Origin: JBKEAD01 sp047973165
Lineage (GTDB): Bacteria; Verrucomicrobiota; Verrucomicrobiia; Chthoniobacterales; JBKEAD01
DNA: 26,105 nucleotides
Assembly (NCBI GenBank): GCA_047973165.1
Contig: JBKEBM010000111.1
Coordinates: 1-26,105 of the forward strand
Direction of reading: 5' to 3'
Shown here: positions 1-6,667 of the stretch, piece by piece
Layout: each line of letters starts with the position of its first letter
Numbering within the stretch: the stretch's first letter is position 1
Translations under genes and position numbers: made by a program
The notes under the pieces: generated by a model
What the model saw: the letters and a program-made list of their open reading frames with translations, nothing else
Database searches by the model: none
Told to the model about the DNA's origin: nothing

Positions 1-1
1 C

Positions 2-118
2 GCCGAAGATAAGAAAATACGCGAATTAATGAGTTCAAAGGCCGAACAAAATGACAGGGATCGAATGCAAAGCCAATCCTCCAGTTGCAGGAAACACCTC
101 TTCAATAAACGCAACTAA
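2..118 (+). CDS. Possible 3' end of an upstream gene (partial, 5' end outside window)
   Basis: One frame is open from the window edge to a TAA at 116-118 and encodes 38 residues. They are rich in Lys, Glu, Arg, Asp and Gln at first (AEDKKIRELMSSKAEQNDRD) and then Ser/Gln/Cys-rich. The first half would suit a charged amphipathic helix, such as the end of a cytoplasmic protein. I do not recognise a family, and an open frame of this length can occur by chance, so the call rests only on the absence of a stop and the biased composition. It ends 27 bp before the next start codon, which would fit an upstream gene on the same strand. Confidence 0.3.
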   Translation, partial: AEDKKIRELMSSKAEQNDRDRMQSQSSSCRKHLFNKRN

Positions 119-145
119 ATATCATCTCCTAAATTCTTAACGAAT

Positions 146-739
146 ATGAAAATTCTTTTAAGCACAATTCTCGGAGCCGCCGGTATGACATCTCTACTGG
201 CATCGACGGCACTGGACTTCAGCAACGGAAGCTCGACTGTTGCCGATGGCGGCAGCGGACGCGTCATCTATTCGCAAGTAACTGCAGGTGAGGACCTCAT
301 GGTTACCGCTGACAGCCATTACGCAACAAGTAATGCCGCCGTCAACGGAACAGTAAACTCCGATGACTATCAACTGAACCTGGCTCCAAATGTCTCCACA
401 GAATTTACTTTTTCTTTCGTGGACAGCATGAACCATCTTATTCCCGTTTTAATGGACTCCTTTAATATCAGCATCCTCGATCTGGATCTTCAACAAGAGG
501 TAATGGAAATCCACACATACGTCTCCTTCACTGTACGCGACGATCACAGCCTCACAAGCATAGACACTTCCGATCCAACTAAGATTACCTTTCAGGGTAA
601 AAGCGGAGGACAGATTGCTAACCCCACCGACTCATCCAATCTGACTGCAGCTCAGGAAAGGGTCGCCATTAACCTTCACTTCGCTGACGTCTCAGCTTTT
701 AAAGTGACCTACTCGACTCTTGGAGCCGGAGGTGGATGA
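146..739 (+). CDS. Secreted hypothetical protein, PEP-CTERM-like, truncated by an in-frame TGA
   Basis: This 197-residue product starts with a signal-peptide-like stretch (residues 1-20: MKILL, then a hydrophobic core ending LLASTA). The rest is Ser/Thr/Asp/Asn-rich and probably a beta-sandwich, as in many surface proteins of Verrucomicrobiota. I recognise no enzyme motif. The frame ends in a Gly-Gly-Gly run followed by TGA at 737-739. The same frame then stays open for 48 more codons, to 886, and encodes a Pro-Glu plus hydrophobic segment like a PEP-CTERM sorting signal. The visible ORF therefore appears to be a protein that lost its anchor to a nonsense change, perhaps TGG to TGA. If this stop is real, the product would be released rather than sorted. 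A sequencing error or readthrough are the alternatives. The ATG at 146 has no clear ribosome binding site. Confidence 0.7.
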   Translation: MKILLSTILGAAGMTSLLASTALDFSNGSSTVADGGSGRVIYSQVTAGEDLMVTADSHYATSNAAVNGTVNSDDYQLNLAPNVSTEFTFSFVDSMNHLIPVLMDSFNISILDLDLQQEVMEIHTYVSFTVRDDHSLTSIDTSDPTKITFQGKSGGQIANPTDSSNLTAAQERVAINLHFADVSAFKVTYSTLGAGGG

Positions 740-886
740 AATTTTTTCGGTGACAGTCATGAAAATTCCGAGATGTTCGAAGCCGATACTTTCACTACAT
801 TTGAGTTTAATCCTGTTCCTGAAGTAAAAATATCGAATCTGTTGCTGCTCAGCCTCGGCGGACTCGCCATCATCATGCATCATTGA
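740..886 (+). pseudogene. Detached C-terminal PEP-CTERM-like anchor of the preceding gene
   Basis: Directly after the TGA at 737-739, the same reading frame continues without a stop to TGA 884-886. It encodes Asn-Phe-Phe-Gly-Asp..., an acidic linker, and then FNPVPEVKISNLLLLSLGG followed by a short hydrophobic stretch and His-His. The order Val-Pro-Glu, hydrophobic helix, short polar end matches a PEP-CTERM tail. It is degenerate: the usual P-E-P is P-E-V, and the terminal Arg cluster is replaced by two His. Because frame and order match exactly, I read this as the severed end of the 146-739 gene, not a separate gene. Decay of the motif fits a gene already under relaxed selection. Confidence 0.6.
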
Positions 887-918
887 ATCAGAAAAAAATC
901 TGAAAACTGCAAAGAACC

Positions 919-1596
919 CTAACGTATCCGATGCTTCCCGTCGCCCACGCTCAGGACTTCGATTCGCACGGGTGCCAGTCCCTCATCATAGAAGCGCAGT
1001 TTTTTTGCAACCGAAGCACTGACGTCCAGGGTGCGGCCTTCGATAAAGGGTCCGCGATCATTGACCCGGACTTTTGTGGAACGTCCGTTTCGCAGATTGG
1101 TCACACGAATCACACAAGGAAGCGGAAGCGTTTTGTGGGCTGCATTTTTTGACCAAGCCCACATTTTTTCACCGATCGCCGTTTTTCCCGGGATGAAAAA
1201 AAGTTTGTGTTCCGCATAATGCGAAGCGATACCGTCCTCGACATAGCCCACTGCATATTCCGGATGCATCGGATAATAACGCTGCCCCCAAACCGTGTAA
1301 GGCTTATATTTATAACCGGAATAGCTTCCGGAACTACAAGCAACTCCCAGCATCAGCACAGCCGAAAAGCTAAAAAGCCGTATCGTTTTCTTAAGGGCAC
1401 ACCCGGAAACCTGCTTTTCGGCAGAGAGGCCAGACAAAATTTTGGAGACAAGGCGAAAAGACAGCCGCTGGCCTTGTCCCAACGAGTATCTTTTCAACGC
1501 CGTCTCCGAAATTTTGAACAACTCTGTGTTGAAAATGAGGTTTTCGAGTGTGCCTTTAAAAAGTATGGGGAGCATTTCCTTAAAAAGTGAGAGCAA
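919..1596 (-). CDS. rlpA: RlpA-like septal ring lytic transglycosylase lipoprotein
   Basis: Residues about 121-215 form the RlpA double-psi beta-barrel domain. G-I-A-S-H-Y replaces the usual G-x-A-S-W-Y, followed by A-A-H-K-T-L-P-L-P (His154) and V-N-D-R-G-P-F (Asp180). That His and Asp match the catalytic pair known for RlpA enzymes, which cleave peptide-stem-free glycan strands at the septum. A hydrophobic stretch ends at Cys87 (L-G-V-A-C-S-S-G-S), a slightly atypical lipobox, so the protein is probably an outer membrane lipoprotein. No SPOR domain is present. The start is uncertain: the ATG at 1596 puts the signal peptide 70 residues inside, which is unlikely. A TTG at 1437 would give a normal signal peptide, but I see no ribosome binding site there. 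The gene converges with the truncated surface-protein gene on its left. Confidence 0.85.
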   Translation of the reverse strand: MLSLFKEMLPILFKGTLENLIFNTELFKISETALKRYSLGQGQRLSFRLVSKILSGLSAEKQVSGCALKKTIRLFSFSAVLMLGVACSSGSYSGYKYKPYTVWGQRYYPMHPEYAVGYVEDGIASHYAEHKLFFIPGKTAIGEKMWAWSKNAAHKTLPLPCVIRVTNLRNGRSTKVRVNDRGPFIEGRTLDVSASVAKKLRFYDEGLAPVRIEVLSVGDGKHRIR

Positions 1597-1753
1597 AACG
1601 ACCGCGAAAGCGAATCTAAAAAACTTTCATCGCGCCTTCAATCCTTTATCGCTAAAGCAATACGAGAATTTCCTGCGAAACAAGCTTGCCTCAGCACGAG
1701 AGCTTCGCTAAATAACCTTCTCTCACTTCGGCGAAGCTCAGCTTCCGAAGAAC

Positions 1754-1828
1754 GGGCAGTTAGCTCAGCGGTAGAGCGGTTGATTTACACTCAATTGGTC
1801 GGGGGTTCGATCCCCTCACTGCCCACCA
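1754..1828 (+). tRNA. tRNA-Val (anticodon TAC)
   Basis: The full cloverleaf can be drawn by eye. Acceptor GGGCAGT pairs with ACTGCCC, D-stem GCTC with GAGC, anticodon stem GTTGA with TCAAT around loop TTTACAC, and T-stem GGGG with CCCC around the GTTCGAT loop. Anticodon TAC reads valine GUA/GUG codons. The discriminator base is A1825 and the CCA end is encoded (1826-1828). It stands alone between rlpA and the carboxypeptidase gene. Confidence 0.95.
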
Positions 1829-1888
1829 TTTCCTTTCCATTTTAAAAAACAAAATTGTTTCTGACAGCATTCTCACTTTTTAGATAAA

Positions 1889-2806
1889 ATGCGCTTCCTC
1901 CTCTCACTAAGCCTTTTTCTGAGCACTGCACTGAACCTGTTTGCAGCACCCGCCAGCTACATCATCGTCGATAATCAAAGCGGCTTCATCCTCGAACAAC
2001 GCAATGCCAACAGCAAAATGCAGGTTGCCAGCCTCACAAAAGTCGCCACATCCCTGGTTGCTCTGGATGCCGAGGACCTGAAGCTCCTCTCCCTCGGCGC
2101 ACATGTCCCGGTTACCCAGGCAGCGGTAAATGCATCCGGCACCAGCACCACCGGACTCCAGGTCGGAGACGTCCTCAGCATTCGCGATCTCATTTACGCA
2201 TCTCTCCTCGGCTCCGATAATATCGCTGCAGCCACTCTCGCCTACCACATCGGGCGCAAACTTCCAAATGCCACCGGCCTCGATCCAATTGGTAATTTCG
2301 TAGCACACATGAATGCACTCGCCCGCAACCTCGGCATGCGCGACACCCGTTTCCTGAATCCCACCGGCCTCGATAATTACGAAAAATCCCTCCCCTACTC
2401 CACCGCTGCCGACATGGCCCGCCTCACCCGCTACGCCTACACCTCGCCCGACTTTCCTTTTTACGTCGCACAGACTTCCCGAAATATCCACATCCTCCGC
2501 GCCGGCCAGCCCATCACGGTCAATATAAAAAATACCAACATCCTGCTCGGACAAAGCGACATCGACGGTGTCAAAACCGGCACCACCCGGCGCTCCGGTG
2601 AATGCCTTATCCTCTCAGCAGGCCAGCAGCCCGAAGTCGTTCGCCACAACACAGGTGTCGTGCAAACCCCACGCCGCATCATCGTCGTTTTATTAAAAAG
2701 TCCCGACCGCTTCCGCGAAGGACTCGGCCTCACCCAAAGAGGCTGGGGACTCTACAATCGCTGGGCCAAAGACGGACGCAAAGTCCAGGAAAGCGATACG
2801 CTCTGA
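1889..2806 (+). CDS. D-alanyl-D-alanine carboxypeptidase (peptidase S11, PBP5/6 type)
   Basis: This low-molecular-weight penicillin-binding protein removes the terminal D-Ala from peptidoglycan pentapeptides in the periplasm and so limits cross-linking. All three active-site motifs are present: S-L-T-K with nucleophile Ser48 and Lys51, S-D-N at 109-111, and K-T-G at 229-231. Residues 1-20 form a signal peptide ending Leu-Phe-Ala-Ala. At 305 residues it stops soon after the catalytic domain and lacks the C-terminal beta domain and amphipathic anchor of E. coli DacA, so it is probably soluble in the periplasm. The ATG starts 60 bp after the tRNA. It is the first of three closely spaced same-strand genes, although the other two are cytoplasmic metabolic enzymes. 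Confidence 0.93.
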   Translation: MRFLLSLSLFLSTALNLFAAPASYIIVDNQSGFILEQRNANSKMQVASLTKVATSLVALDAEDLKLLSLGAHVPVTQAAVNASGTSTTGLQVGDVLSIRDLIYASLLGSDNIAAATLAYHIGRKLPNATGLDPIGNFVAHMNALARNLGMRDTRFLNPTGLDNYEKSLPYSTAADMARLTRYAYTSPDFPFYVAQTSRNIHILRAGQPITVNIKNTNILLGQSDIDGVKTGTTRRSGECLILSAGQQPEVVRHNTGVVQTPRRIIVVLLKSPDRFREGLGLTQRGWGLYNRWAKDGRKVQESDTL

Positions 2807-2831
2807 CCACCCCTCTCCCCTCCCTCCTAAA

Positions 2832-3926
2832 ATGCCAACCGAAAAACGAATCGCCGTCCTGACCAGCGGAGGCGACTGCCCGGGTCTGAACGCCGTTATC
2901 TACGGTGTCGTCCGCTCCGCAGCACAGCTTAACAAAAAAATCATCGGCTTCAACGACGGCTACGAAGGCATCATCGCCCCCGGCGGCGACTACGTCGAGC
3001 TCGACCATGTCTCCACCTCCGGCATCGTACATCTCGGCGGCACCATTCTTGGCACCACCAATCGCGGAAATTTCAATGCCCGAAGAAAAGGCAAAGGCTC
3101 TCTCCACATCCCAAACGAAATCCTCCAAAAAGCCAGGCAGACCTTTGACGAACTCTCCCTCGAAGGCCTCGTCGTTATCGGTGGCGACGGTTCCCTGAGC
3201 ACCGCTCTCTATCTTCACCAAAAAGGGTTCCCCGTCGTCGGTGTGCCAAAAACCATCGACAACGATCTGGACGCCACAGCCGTGACCTTCGGCTTCGACT
3301 CCGCCGTAGCCTGTGTCACCGACTCCCTCGACCGCCTGCATACGACAGCCGAAAGCCACAAGCGTATTATGGTCCTCGAAGTCATGGGCCGCGACTCAGG
3401 CTGGATCGCTCTCTATGGTGGCCTCGCCGGTGGTGCCGATATTATTTTAATTCCTGAAATTCCTTTTGATTACGAGCGAATCGCCAGAGTCATTCGCCAA
3501 CGCGAAGAAGCCGGCAACAAAAGCACCATGATCGTCGTCGCCGAAGGCGCAGCACCCCGCACAGGAAAAAAACATCACTACAACGTATCCCACGGAGAGT
3601 ATCGCCTGGGCGGCATCGGAAATCGGGTTGCCACCGAAATTCATAAGCTCACCAAAAAAGACGTTCGTTCCTGCACTCTTGGGCATCTCCAGCGCGGCGG
3701 GCCACCCACCATGTTTGATCGCAACCTCGGAATCCGCTTCGGAGTAAGAGCCGCTCAACTAATCAAAGAAAAAAAATTTGGTAGTATGGTAAGCTACCAA
3801 AACGATCAGATCACATCCGTTCCGCTCGCAGATGCGGTTCACCGCACCCGCCGAATAAAGTCCGACGACCAGGTCCTTGAGGCCGCCCGCGCTGTCGGAA
3901 TCGTTTTTGCTGGCACCCGCAGATAA
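2832..3926 (+). CDS. pfkA: 6-phosphofructokinase (PfkA family, group III-like)
   Basis: The enzyme phosphorylates fructose 6-phosphate to fructose 1,6-bisphosphate in glycolysis. Visible motifs are the N-terminal phosphate-donor loop (T-S-G-G-D-C-P-G-L-N, residues 11-20), G-G-D-G-S at 117-121, P-K-T-I-D-N-D at 139-145 with the catalytic Asp, and M-G-R-D-S-G-W at 185-191 for the sugar phosphate. The donor-specificity pair is mixed. Gly120 is the residue of ATP-dependent enzymes, while Lys140 is the residue found in pyrophosphate-dependent ones. This combination is known in a subset of actinobacterial and related PFKs, so the donor (ATP or PPi) cannot be fixed from sequence. The length, 364 residues, is slightly above the 320 of E. 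coli PfkA. It begins 25 bp after the carboxypeptidase stop and is followed 12 bp later by apt. Confidence 0.95.
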   Translation: MPTEKRIAVLTSGGDCPGLNAVIYGVVRSAAQLNKKIIGFNDGYEGIIAPGGDYVELDHVSTSGIVHLGGTILGTTNRGNFNARRKGKGSLHIPNEILQKARQTFDELSLEGLVVIGGDGSLSTALYLHQKGFPVVGVPKTIDNDLDATAVTFGFDSAVACVTDSLDRLHTTAESHKRIMVLEVMGRDSGWIALYGGLAGGADIILIPEIPFDYERIARVIRQREEAGNKSTMIVVAEGAAPRTGKKHHYNVSHGEYRLGGIGNRVATEIHKLTKKDVRSCTLGHLQRGGPPTMFDRNLGIRFGVRAAQLIKEKKFGSMVSYQNDQITSVPLADAVHRTRRIKSDDQVLEAARAVGIVFAGTRR

Positions 3927-3938
3927 AAATTTCACCAC

Positions 3939-4478
3939 ATGACTCCCGAAGACACTCAGAAACTCTACGACGGCATCCGCAATATCCATGACTTTCCCAA
4001 GCCCGGGATTTTATTTAAAGACATCACCCCCATTCTTCTCGACCCGAAACTTTTTCGCATCGCAATCAACCACTTTGTCGAGCGCTGCAAAAAACTCCAG
4101 GCCAGTAAAATTGCGGGAATCGACGCACGCGGATTTTTCTTCGCAGCGACTGTCGCCTACGAACTCGGCCTCGGCTTTGTCCCCGTGCGCAAAAAGGGAA
4201 AACTCCCCTTCACAACAAAATCACAAGCCTATGCTCTCGAATACGGTGAAGCGGAAATAGAGATTCACACCGACGCTTTTTGCGAGGGAGACCGCGTCGT
4301 CCTCATCGACGATCTTCTGGCTACGGGCGGCACCGCCAATGCCGCCGTGCAGCTCATCAAATCCGTCGGAGGAGATGTCCTGGAGTCCCAGTTTCTGATC
4401 GAGCTGACTCCGCTAGGAGGTCGTAAAAAACTGACCGCCGCACCGGTTTATTCCATCCTGAGCTACGACGAGGACTGA
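3939..4478 (+). CDS. apt: Adenine phosphoribosyltransferase
   Basis: The enzyme salvages adenine by joining it to PRPP to make AMP in the cytoplasm. The PRPP-binding loop V-L-I-D-D-L-L-A-T-G-G-T (residues 121-132) is textbook. Other type I APRT signatures are present: F-P-K-P-G-I-L-F-K-D-I-T-P near residues 19-31 and G-I-D-A-R-G-F-F-F near 60-68. The length, 179 residues, is typical. It starts 12 bp after pfkA, so the two are probably cotranscribed. Its stop lies 5 bp from the stop of the convergent DUF6572-like gene, and I see no intrinsic terminator in that tiny gap. Confidence 0.96.
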   Translation: MTPEDTQKLYDGIRNIHDFPKPGILFKDITPILLDPKLFRIAINHFVERCKKLQASKIAGIDARGFFFAATVAYELGLGFVPVRKKGKLPFTTKSQAYALEYGEAEIEIHTDAFCEGDRVVLIDDLLATGGTANAAVQLIKSVGGDVLESQFLIELTPLGGRKKLTAAPVYSILSYDED

Positions 4479-4483
4479 GAAAC

Positions 4484-4957
4484 TTAGCTCTGGCAGCAAC
4501 TACTCCCGTTGCTTCCGTTTCCCTGGCAGCAGCCCCCGCCATTTGCATTATGCATCTGCGGATTCTGGGCCTCGGCGTCGGCCTGGGCCTCGGCCATTTG
4601 TTCGTCGATTTTTACAGCCTCCAGGGCAATATCCTGAAAGCTCAACTGCTCCCGCACCTGCTCCAGCAGCAAAAGGGCTTCATCGCTGGGTTCATAAATA
4701 CTGCGAAGCTGTATCTCCACCGGCCTGTCCACCGTCTGCGGATAAGCCTGGTGCATTTCACCATCCAGAATGAAGGACGCATAAGCATTTAGTTTTTCCT
4801 GCAACTGATAAAGCTGCATATCCCCCAGATTCCACGGGCGAACCTCGAACATCGCAACAACAACCCGACCAGAGTGCGCATCAATCGTCAGTGCATCCAA
4901 AGTTCCGGGATTTTGGATACCAGGTGGTAATTTTTTATCAGAAACAGAATCACTCAT
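4484..4957 (-). CDS. DUF6572-like protein with a Cys-Cys-rich C-terminal tail
   Basis: Residues about 15-115 resemble the DUF6572 family, a small alpha/beta domain of unknown function: N-P-G-T-L-D-A-L-T-I-D, an acidic/aromatic stretch, L-Q-E-K-L-N-A-Y-A-S-F-I-L-D-G-E, and a Pro-Ser-Asp-Glu-Ala segment. A charged helix (about 112-132) leads to a Gly/Asn/Ser-rich tail bearing two vicinal Cys pairs, C143-C144 and C154-C155. There is no signal peptide, so it is probably cytoplasmic. It is the last gene of the respiratory cluster, 7 bp after the DUF420 gene. The paired cysteines suggest metal binding (copper would fit the neighbours) or redox work, but that is inference. The family assignment is from memory of its pattern. 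Confidence 0.7.
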   Translation of the reverse strand: MSDSVSDKKLPPGIQNPGTLDALTIDAHSGRVVVAMFEVRPWNLGDMQLYQLQEKLNAYASFILDGEMHQAYPQTVDRPVEIQLRSIYEPSDEALLLLEQVREQLSFQDIALEAVKIDEQMAEAQADAEAQNPQMHNANGGGCCQGNGSNGSSCCQS

Positions 4958-4964
4958 CTCAAAA

Positions 4965-5396
4965 TCAACTCACAGGAAACCACCGATACAACATAAAGTA
5001 AACAAGAACTCCGGTGATCGAAACATAATACCAGATAGGAAAAGTAACCCGTGCCCAGCGACGATGCCCCGCAAAGTCCCGACGAGCCACTTTGGAAATT
5101 GTCACCAAAATAAGCGGCAAAATGACCATTGCCAAAATAATATGTGAAGCCAGCATCAGCAGATAAAATACCCGCACTCCCCCCTCCCCTCCAAAGGGCG
5201 TATGCACCCCGGCGACAAGATACTTATGCAAAACATAGGTGACCAAAAAAACAGCCGAAACAACAAAGGCAGACCCCATACACCAGCCGTGAAGTTTTTT
5301 GTGATGCGTTTTGATCGCGATAAAACCGACAGTCAAAAAGCAAATAGCAATCCCGTTCAGACAGGCATTCAAAGTAGGTAAGTCAGCAACAGTCAT
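4965..5396 (-). CDS. DUF420 membrane protein (CtaM/YozB-like), cytochrome oxidase maturation candidate
   Basis: The 143 residues contain four predicted membrane segments (about 10-26, 38-58, 76-100 and 118-138). Conserved His positions lie at their edges: K-T-H-H-K-K-L-H, V-L-H-K-Y, A-S-H-I-I-L-A-M and F-A-G-H-R-R-W-A-R. This is the layout of the DUF420 family. Its Staphylococcus aureus member CtaM is needed for haem A-containing oxidase activity, and members commonly sit beside cox genes. The gene lies in the assembly half of the oxidase cluster, 7 bp before the DUF6572-like gene, which supports the same role here. It is separated from the 86-aa gene by a 220-bp gap holding a toxin-antitoxin-like remnant, so it may depend on readthrough or its own promoter. 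Confidence 0.88.
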   Translation of the reverse strand: MTVADLPTLNACLNGIAICFLTVGFIAIKTHHKKLHGWCMGSAFVVSAVFLVTYVLHKYLVAGVHTPFGGEGGVRVFYLLMLASHIILAMVILPLILVTISKVARRDFAGHRRWARVTFPIWYYVSITGVLVYFMLYRWFPVS

Positions 5397-5408
5397 TAGA
5401 TAAATTTT

Positions 5409-5580
5409 CTATCTATAGATATCCTTCCTGAGTCCAATGCAAATCACCTCTATCAGAATCACATTATCAAACGCTTCATATAAAAGCCGATAAGACTCTA
5501 TCAGCCTTTAATTTTTTAATAAAATCTGCGTGAGATATGGTCGGCTCATCCCGACGATCAGCAATGGCAGCCATATTCAT
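5409..5580 (-). pseudogene. Remnant of a RelBE/ParE-type toxin-antitoxin module
   Basis: Two overlapping frames look like fused leftovers. An ATG at 5580 opens 34 codons to TGA 5476-5478. Its middle (R-R-D-E-P-T-I-S-H-A-D-F-I-K-K-L-K-A-D) resembles the C-terminal helix of small antitoxins. In the next frame, codons 5507 down to TAG 5409-5411 read E-S-Y-R-L-L-Y-E-A-F-D-N, then V-I-L-I-E-V, then I-G-L-R-K-D-I-Y-R. This matches the usual C-terminus of RelE-family toxins (Y-R-x-x-Y-E, a beta strand, G-H-R-x-x-x-Y). The start and middle of a toxin are missing, which would fit an internal deletion joining antitoxin end to toxin end. The toxin part is the better supported of the two. It fills the otherwise empty gap between the 86-aa gene and the DUF420 gene. 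Confidence 0.45.
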
Positions 5581-5616
5581 AGAAAAACTCTAGCTTCTGC
5601 AAGCCCCCCTGCCGAG

Positions 5617-5877
5617 CTACAAGCCCTGCTTTTCCGATTTTTGTTTGTCGATACGAGCACAAAATCTCACCGTGTAAGCAGAGAAAAAGGTGAGGATCGA
5701 CAACACAAAAACGAGCATAAAAATAACGCTCCAGGAAAATCCCATTCCAGCCTGAAGAACGATCTGAGGGTCGTCTCCCATCGTCTGTCCGGGCTGTCGA
5801 CAGCCGACACAGGCAAGCGCAGCGGGAGCCGATGTCAAAAACAGGGCAATCAACAGACTTAAAAATTTCCTTATCAT
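5617..5877 (-). CDS. Small membrane protein with exported CxxC motif, unknown function
   Basis: The 86-residue protein has an N-terminal signal sequence (about 1-22, ending Ala-Leu-Ala). It is followed at once by C23-V-G-C26, so the cysteine pair would lie at or near the mature N-terminus on the periplasmic side. Cys23 could also be a lipobox cysteine. A second hydrophobic helix spans about 47-69, and the tail is basic and probably cytoplasmic. I do not recognise a family. It sits 16 bp downstream of the SCO gene in the oxidase assembly stretch, so a part in copper delivery or thiol chemistry for CuA is a reasonable guess, with no direct evidence. The start ATG at 5877 gives a convincing signal peptide. 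Confidence 0.75.
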   Translation of the reverse strand: MIRKFLSLLIALFLTSAPAALACVGCRQPGQTMGDDPQIVLQAGMGFSWSVIFMLVFVLSILTFFSAYTVRFCARIDKQKSEKQGL

Positions 5878-5893
5878 TTGAAGTTTCCTTTCA

Positions 5894-6664
5894 CTAATTA
5901 TTGCTCACAGGAGCGGTGGGTTGAACAGCCTTTTCTTTGCCCTGCTCAGCCAGTTTTTTTCTTATTAAATCTCCCTTGGTTTCGCGCATCAAAGCACCGA
6001 TATCCATCAGGACTTTGGAGATCACTTCCTCGTGACTACCATCGTGAAAAGCGCGAAATTTCCCCTTCGAGTCCACGATGACAAAGCGTGTGGTATGCTC
6101 GGGGACACCGTTGGGATCGTCCTGCAAAGGCTGCAACATTCCCTTGATTACAAAGTTTTCGGTAGCGGCTTTGGTTCCTGCCGTTACGAAACTCCAGCGC
6201 TCGGGATCGGCGTGGACATCTTTTGCATACCTCGACAAAACCTCGGGCGTATCGTGTTCGGGATCGACTGTGAAGGAGACAAGCCTCACTCGCTTATCCT
6301 TGATTTTTCCAAGGTTTTCCTGAATCTCCAACATACGACTGGTCAGCATCGGACAGGGACCAGGACAGCGGGTAAAAATAAAATTGGCCACCCATACCGA
6401 GCCGAGCAGAGAGTCTTTTGTAATGGTCTCGCCTTTCTCGTCGGTGAAGGAAAATTCGGGGACGACACCCATTTCCGGAAGCTCAACTTTTTTTCCTTTG
6501 CCCGCATTTTTGAACTGCGACCAGGTGATTACAAAAAGTGTGGTGATGCCGATAAAAATCGCCACCCAAGCGATGCCCGACATGCGGCGAGGCGGGCGCG
6601 TATCGGATGAGTTGATTACTTTTTCCTCTTCAGGAGAGGCCGGTCCGCTGTCGGAGTCGCCCAT
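5894..6664 (-). CDS. SCO1/SenC family copper chaperone for cytochrome oxidase
   Basis: SCO proteins help load copper into the CuA centre of cytochrome c oxidase subunit II. Here an N-terminal cytoplasmic stretch and one membrane anchor (about 30-48) precede a thioredoxin-fold domain (about 60-228). The copper-binding set is complete: C100-P-G-P-C104 (CxxxC) in F-T-R-C-P-G-P-C-P-M, and His190 in V-P-E-H-T-T-R-F. The family signature V-D-P-E-H-D-T-P is at 133-140. The gene begins 3 bp after coxC and is followed by the 86-aa membrane protein, a typical place for SCO in oxidase operons. A basic, Gln-rich tail follows the domain. Confidence 0.95.
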   Translation of the reverse strand: MGDSDSGPASPEEEKVINSSDTRPPRRMSGIAWVAIFIGITTLFVITWSQFKNAGKGKKVELPEMGVVPEFSFTDEKGETITKDSLLGSVWVANFIFTRCPGPCPMLTSRMLEIQENLGKIKDKRVRLVSFTVDPEHDTPEVLSRYAKDVHADPERWSFVTAGTKAATENFVIKGMLQPLQDDPNGVPEHTTRFVIVDSKGKFRAFHDGSHEEVISKVLMDIGALMRETKGDLIRKKLAEQGKEKAVQPTAPVSNN

Positions 6665-6667
6665 GAA

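Noticed and set aside
888..903. TCAGA-AAAAAA-TCTGA hairpin between the truncated surface-protein gene and rlpA
   Set aside because: The 5-bp AT-rich stem is too weak to support a terminator call, and no T-run follows.
1442..1711. 89-codon plus-strand ORF opposite the rlpA 5' region
   Set aside because: It lies largely antisense to the rlpA frame, has no signal or motif, and its Lys/Arg/Asn-rich composition looks like a shadow frame.
1700..1750. Overlapping inverted repeats GAGCTTCGC/GCGAAGCTC and CTTCGG/CCGAAG before the tRNA
   Set aside because: Loops are long and alternative pairings compete; no T-run, and no promoter role can be shown.
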